Assembly (NCBI RefSeq): GCF_032191775.1
Contig: NZ_CP132507.1
Span: forward strand, 1,203,001-1,267,000
Reading direction: 5' to 3'
Length of the DNA stretch: 64,000 nt
Source: Rhodoferax mekongensis
GTDB taxonomy: Bacteria > Pseudomonadota > Gammaproteobacteria > Burkholderiales > Burkholderiaceae_C
Positions 61,557-64,000 of the stretch are shown in pieces (position 1 is the stretch's first letter; every line of letters begins with the position of its first letter). The position numbers were made by a program, and so were the translations under genes. The notes under the pieces were generated by a model. That model saw only the letters and a list, made by a program, of their open reading frames with translations. It had not been told where the DNA came from and made no database searches.

Positions 61557-62363
61557 TTAAGCAGCGCGGGCGGCAATAGACTGCGCTGCGATTGCACGGA
61601 CGCCGGGGTACAAAGGACCGGCCTTTTTGAATGCACGGGCTTGAGCGCCCAAGAACTTTTCGTCGGCTGCGATGCACTCCAGAGGAGCCTTGCCTTCGGC
61701 CACAGCCTTCACCAGATCCAGCAGGCTGTCCACTTGAGCGGAGTAGGTGACGCGAGTGCTGATGCCAGAGACGCGAGCTGGTGCTTGCACAGCGGGCGCA
61801 GATGTCACCACCTCGGCTGCCAGCTGCAGGCTCTGGGCTTGCTCTGTCATGGCGGCCGCCTGCTCGGCAACGGCTGCGGCTGCGGCTTCGTCGCCAGACT
61901 CGGCTGCGGCCTTGGCATCGCTCTCCAGCTTGGCCGCTGCCTGCCGAGCTTCTTCTGCCTTGCGGGCAATCTCAGCGGCTTCCGCAGCGGCCTTTGCATC
62001 CGCCAAGCGCTTGGCTTCCCGGGCGATCTCCAGCTGCTTGGTTTGGTAGGTGCTGATGGCGCCCTTCAGAACCGTCTCGGCCTGTGCCAAGAAGTTGGCC
62101 GGCACCTTGTATTCGTCGTTAATGCGCTTGACCTCATCGTTCAATGGCTTAACCTTGGACACGCGCTCGGCCTCCACCATCTTCTGCAGGCCCTTGATAT
62201 TCATCAGGTCGCCCGATGCGAGTGTCAGCATGTTGTCGCTGTCGATCACGTAGTCTTTGGCGTCAGTCAGTGCGCCCTCGGATGTCTTGACGTGGTCGAC
62301 CACGCTGGTGATGTCGAACTCGACGGTGCCCTTGAGCTTCTTTTCTTCAGTTGCTGCGGTCAT
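61557..62363 (-). CDS. Coiled-coil phage protein beside the RecT/nuclease pair
   Basis: 268 residues. An N-terminal part (1-100) is followed by a long Ala/Glu/Lys coiled coil (about 105-190: AREAKRLADAKAAAEAAEIA and similar heptads) and a C-terminal globular part with a Lys/Ala-rich tail. The layout resembles DUF1351-type proteins found next to phage single-strand annealing proteins; this is a resemblance of architecture, not an alignment. The ATG at 62363 has GGAG 8 bases upstream. The nuclease stop lies 8 bases before this ATG. Confidence 0.75.
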   Translation of the reverse strand: MTAATEEKKLKGTVEFDITSVVDHVKTSEGALTDAKDYVIDSDNMLTLASGDLMNIKGLQKMVEAERVSKVKPLNDEVKRINDEYKVPANFLAQAETVLKGAISTYQTKQLEIAREAKRLADAKAAAEAAEIARKAEEARQAAAKLESDAKAAAESGDEAAAAAVAEQAAAMTEQAQSLQLAAEVVTSAPAVQAPARVSGISTRVTYSAQVDSLLDLVKAVAEGKAPLECIAADEKFLGAQARAFKKAGPLYPGVRAIAAQSIAARAA

Positions 62364-62371
62364 GGTTTCTC

Positions 62372-62977
62372 CTAAAAAGTCGGGGTGATGTTGTGGTGCG
62401 AGCACCAGTTGCGAAGGGTCAGCAAAGAACAGAACACCGGCCAGTCATTGCGGTCTATGTAGTTCTTCGCCACGTAGGTGCCATCAGGCTTGAGCTGCAC
62501 ACCAATGCGGTCACACACTGGCGGCACCCCGGGGATGGCGTTCTTGTAGGCGGCGAGCTGCGGTCCAACCGCCGGGCTCATGGTTCCGCTCACACTCTTG
62601 ATGTCCACCACGGCTGCGCGACCCTTGACCTTGCCGTAGCGGTCAGGGGTTCCTGCGTAGTTCAGGGCAGAGTGATAGACCAGCTGCTCGACCACTTCCC
62701 ACTCGCACTGGTAGTCGGCGGTGAACTTGCGCCATGCGATCAGGTATGGACGCAAGGCCGGATCCAGAGATCCCTCATCCAGCTCGCCAAGGTCATCCAG
62801 CTCGCACGCCTTGTGGACTGCGCGGCCGAACTTGCTTGCGGACTCCAGCACTTCCGTCTTGACCATGGAGAAGTCAGTCAGCGGCTTGAGGATCGATGTC
62901 ACGCCGGGCACGATGTTTCCATTGAGGCGGTAGATGTGCGCCTCTTCATCGAAGATGATGTCTTGTGCGGTGTTCAC
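62372..62977 (-). CDS. PD-(D/E)XK family phage nuclease
   Basis: 201 residues. RecB/Cas4-like nuclease core: conserved Glu/His in the helix SKFGRAVHKACELDD, then YAGTPDRYG (active-site Asp) and VVDIKS (Asp-x-Lys). It probably acts as the exonuclease partner of RecT, making 3' single strands, as RecE or lambda Exo do. Its ATG overlaps the recT stop by four bases (62974-62977). Confidence 0.83.
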   Translation of the reverse strand: MNTAQDIIFDEEAHIYRLNGNIVPGVTSILKPLTDFSMVKTEVLESASKFGRAVHKACELDDLGELDEGSLDPALRPYLIAWRKFTADYQCEWEVVEQLVYHSALNYAGTPDRYGKVKGRAAVVDIKSVSGTMSPAVGPQLAAYKNAIPGVPPVCDRIGVQLKPDGTYVAKNYIDRNDWPVFCSLLTLRNWCSHHNITPTF

Positions 62978-63963
62978 TTGAGCACGTCCTTCAATGCGAT
63001 GAACTCATCGGCCGTCAGGCTGTCCAAGGTTTCAGACACATCCAGACCGGCGATCTCCCGGGCATAGGCCACGCTCCACTGCTTGCGCTCCAGCTTGCGG
63101 GTGATGAACATACGCTCACCTTCGGAGCACAGGTTGGACTGGGTCGGCTTTTGCTTGGGCTCCACATCAGTCACACCCTCTGGCGCAGGACGCTTGCGCG
63201 CCTCTGGCATGGCAACGTCAGGCTTGCGCCCCACTGGCTGCTTGGGCTCTTGCTGAGGAGTGAACTCAATGCCCTCGTCAGCCTCGGTGTTGAGGTGATG
63301 GATGGCGCGATCCAACTGCGCGGACTTTGGCCAAGTCTTTGAGGCTTGCTTGATGACAGTCTTCTTGACCATCTCTTCCTCGTCAGTGACCCATGGGCAC
63401 TTCTTGGAGTTGTCGGCCAGATAAGACTTAAAAGCCTCAGAGCGATCACGAATGGAGAACACCTTGGCAGCAGACATGGTGTGCGTCAGGTAGTCGCCGT
63501 CAGCGGTCTTGACCACCACGTAGGTTCCACGCAGGTTGGTGCGGCCATCATCAAATGGGTCACACTCATGGATAGGGGGCGTGTTGAAGCCTGTGCGCTT
63601 GAAGACATCGCCCTCGTAGACAACCTCGGCCTGACCCCAGCGAATCGCACCACCAGCAATGGCCATGTCGAGCAGGCCCATGTAGCTGATGTCCAAGCAG
63701 ATCTTGCCCTTGCGTGGGACCAAGTAAGCCTGCTTGCGAGCCGGGTTCAGGGAGATGCCGATGGAGCTGACGTTGAGCACAGAGTCGTGCAGCGCCTGCA
63801 TGTTGCCCATCACAATTTTCTGCAGGTAGTTGTTGGCGCCAATGATCTGCAGCGCGAACTCAGCCTCTCGGGCAAAGACAATGTTGCTGTCAACGCTGAG
63901 TGTTTCAAAGCGCGGCTGCAGCGCCATGATCTCCCGCTCGATAACCTGAAGGTTGTTGGACAT
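62974..63963 (-). CDS. recT: RecT family single-strand annealing recombinase
   Basis: 329 residues. The RecT core (about 1-205) includes [19 protein letters not shown], the [20 protein letters not shown] segment and the [20 protein letters not shown] helix, all typical of RecT/Bet proteins. A Pro/Lys-rich linker (about 230-275) joins a small C-terminal domain ([19 protein letters not shown]) found in some RecT proteins. It anneals complementary strands during phage recombination. It is the rightmost gene seen; its promoter lies in or beyond the last 37 bases. Confidence 0.92.
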   Translation of the reverse strand: MSNNLQVIEREIMALQPRFETLSVDSNIVFAREAEFALQIIGANNYLQKIVMGNMQALHDSVLNVSSIGISLNPARKQAYLVPRKGKICLDISYMGLLDMAIAGGAIRWGQAEVVYEGDVFKRTGFNTPPIHECDPFDDGRTNLRGTYVVVKTADGDYLTHTMSAAKVFSIRDRSEAFKSYLADNSKKCPWVTDEEEMVKKTVIKQASKTWPKSAQLDRAIHHLNTEADEGIEFTPQQEPKQPVGRKPDVAMPEARKRPAPEGVTDVEPKQKPTQSNLCSEGERMFITRKLERKQWSVAYAREIAGLDVSETLDSLTADEFIALKDVLK

Positions 63964-64000
63964 CTGTTTCTCGGTTGTTTAACGAATGCCTGCAGTTTAG

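Noticed and set aside
57229..64000. A new anti-phage defence island
   Set aside because: The genes read as a phage early region (integrase, RecT, nuclease, SSB, RdgC, MazG-like); no toxin, sensor or nuclease-effector pair typical of a defence system was seen.

Overview
The window is a GC-rich chromosomal segment of a betaproteobacterium. Gene order (accBC-prmA, dusB-fis-purH, yqgE-ruvX-pyrR-pyrB-dihydroorotase homologue, rubredoxin-pilGHIJ-chpA), protein similarity and two families of short dispersed repeats point to the Burkholderiales, most likely Comamonadaceae of the Rhodoferax/Polaromonas/Acidovorax kind. This assignment comes from recalled family features, not from a search. Most of the window (1 to about 57,090) is core genome; the last 6.8 kb (57,229-64,000) is the integrase end and early region of a prophage that continues past the right edge.

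Layout. 1-3,770: end of accB, accC, prmA and a zinc-ribbon DUF3426 membrane protein. 3,838-8,825 (minus): a class Ia ribonucleotide reductase operon (nrdA, nrdB) under a recognisable sigma70 promoter with a pair of NrdR boxes, followed by a histone H1-like Lys/Ala protein built from 78-bp tandem repeats. 9,220-14,056 (minus): a tightly overlapping series, CcsA/YpjD-like protein, PP0621-type small protein, PilS, PilR, AmpD. 14,135-16,398: ffh and a DMT transporter. 16,475-25,578: acetyl-CoA hydrolase/transferase, a PEP-CTERM nidogen-domain protein, miaB, a small secreted protein, tRNA-Met, two divergent crotonase-family genes, an M61 peptidase and dsbC. 25,617-31,228: a UbiH-family hydroxylase, a MOSC protein and two tandem membrane proteins with degenerate GGDEF domains. 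31,260-38,733: ychF, DMT transporter, mnmH, YqaA, dusB, fis, purH, gmhA. 38,818-41,351: hemL, thiD and a 57-residue rubredoxin. 41,423-50,903: the Chp chemosensory system of type IV pili (pilG, pilH, pilI, pilJ, chpA). 50,876-57,023: phrB, then the yqgE-ruvX-pyrR-pyrB-pyrC'-plsC operon. 57,095: tRNA-Arg(CCU). 57,267-63,963: integrase, then leftward phage early genes (recT, PD-(D/E)XK nuclease, a coiled-coil protein, MazG-like protein, ssb, rdgC, several unknowns, a 21-codon ORF and a helix-turn-helix/excisionase-like protein).

Themes. Three loci here bear on surface motility and attachment: PilS/PilR (pilin transcription), the Pil-Chp cluster (twitching signalling), and two putative c-di-GMP-binding membrane proteins that keep the RxxD I-site but have lost the GGDEF catalytic signature. 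tRNA maturation is represented by miaB, mnmH and dusB; nucleotide synthesis by nrdAB, purH and the pyr genes.

The most unusual observations are: (1) a 56-bp repeat family with seven gap-free alignable copies, one translated inside the M61 peptidase gene and one supplying the end of hemL; (2) a second, roughly 75-bp repeat that appears to have been inserted at the start of pyrR, pushing the start codon away from its ancestral overlap with ruvX; (3) the paired degenerate GGDEF proteins; (4) the 78-bp repeat array in the histone-like gene; and (5) a prophage recombination module that carries its own RdgC and a translationally coupled 21-codon ORF. I did not find a CRISPR array or a recognisable new defence system.
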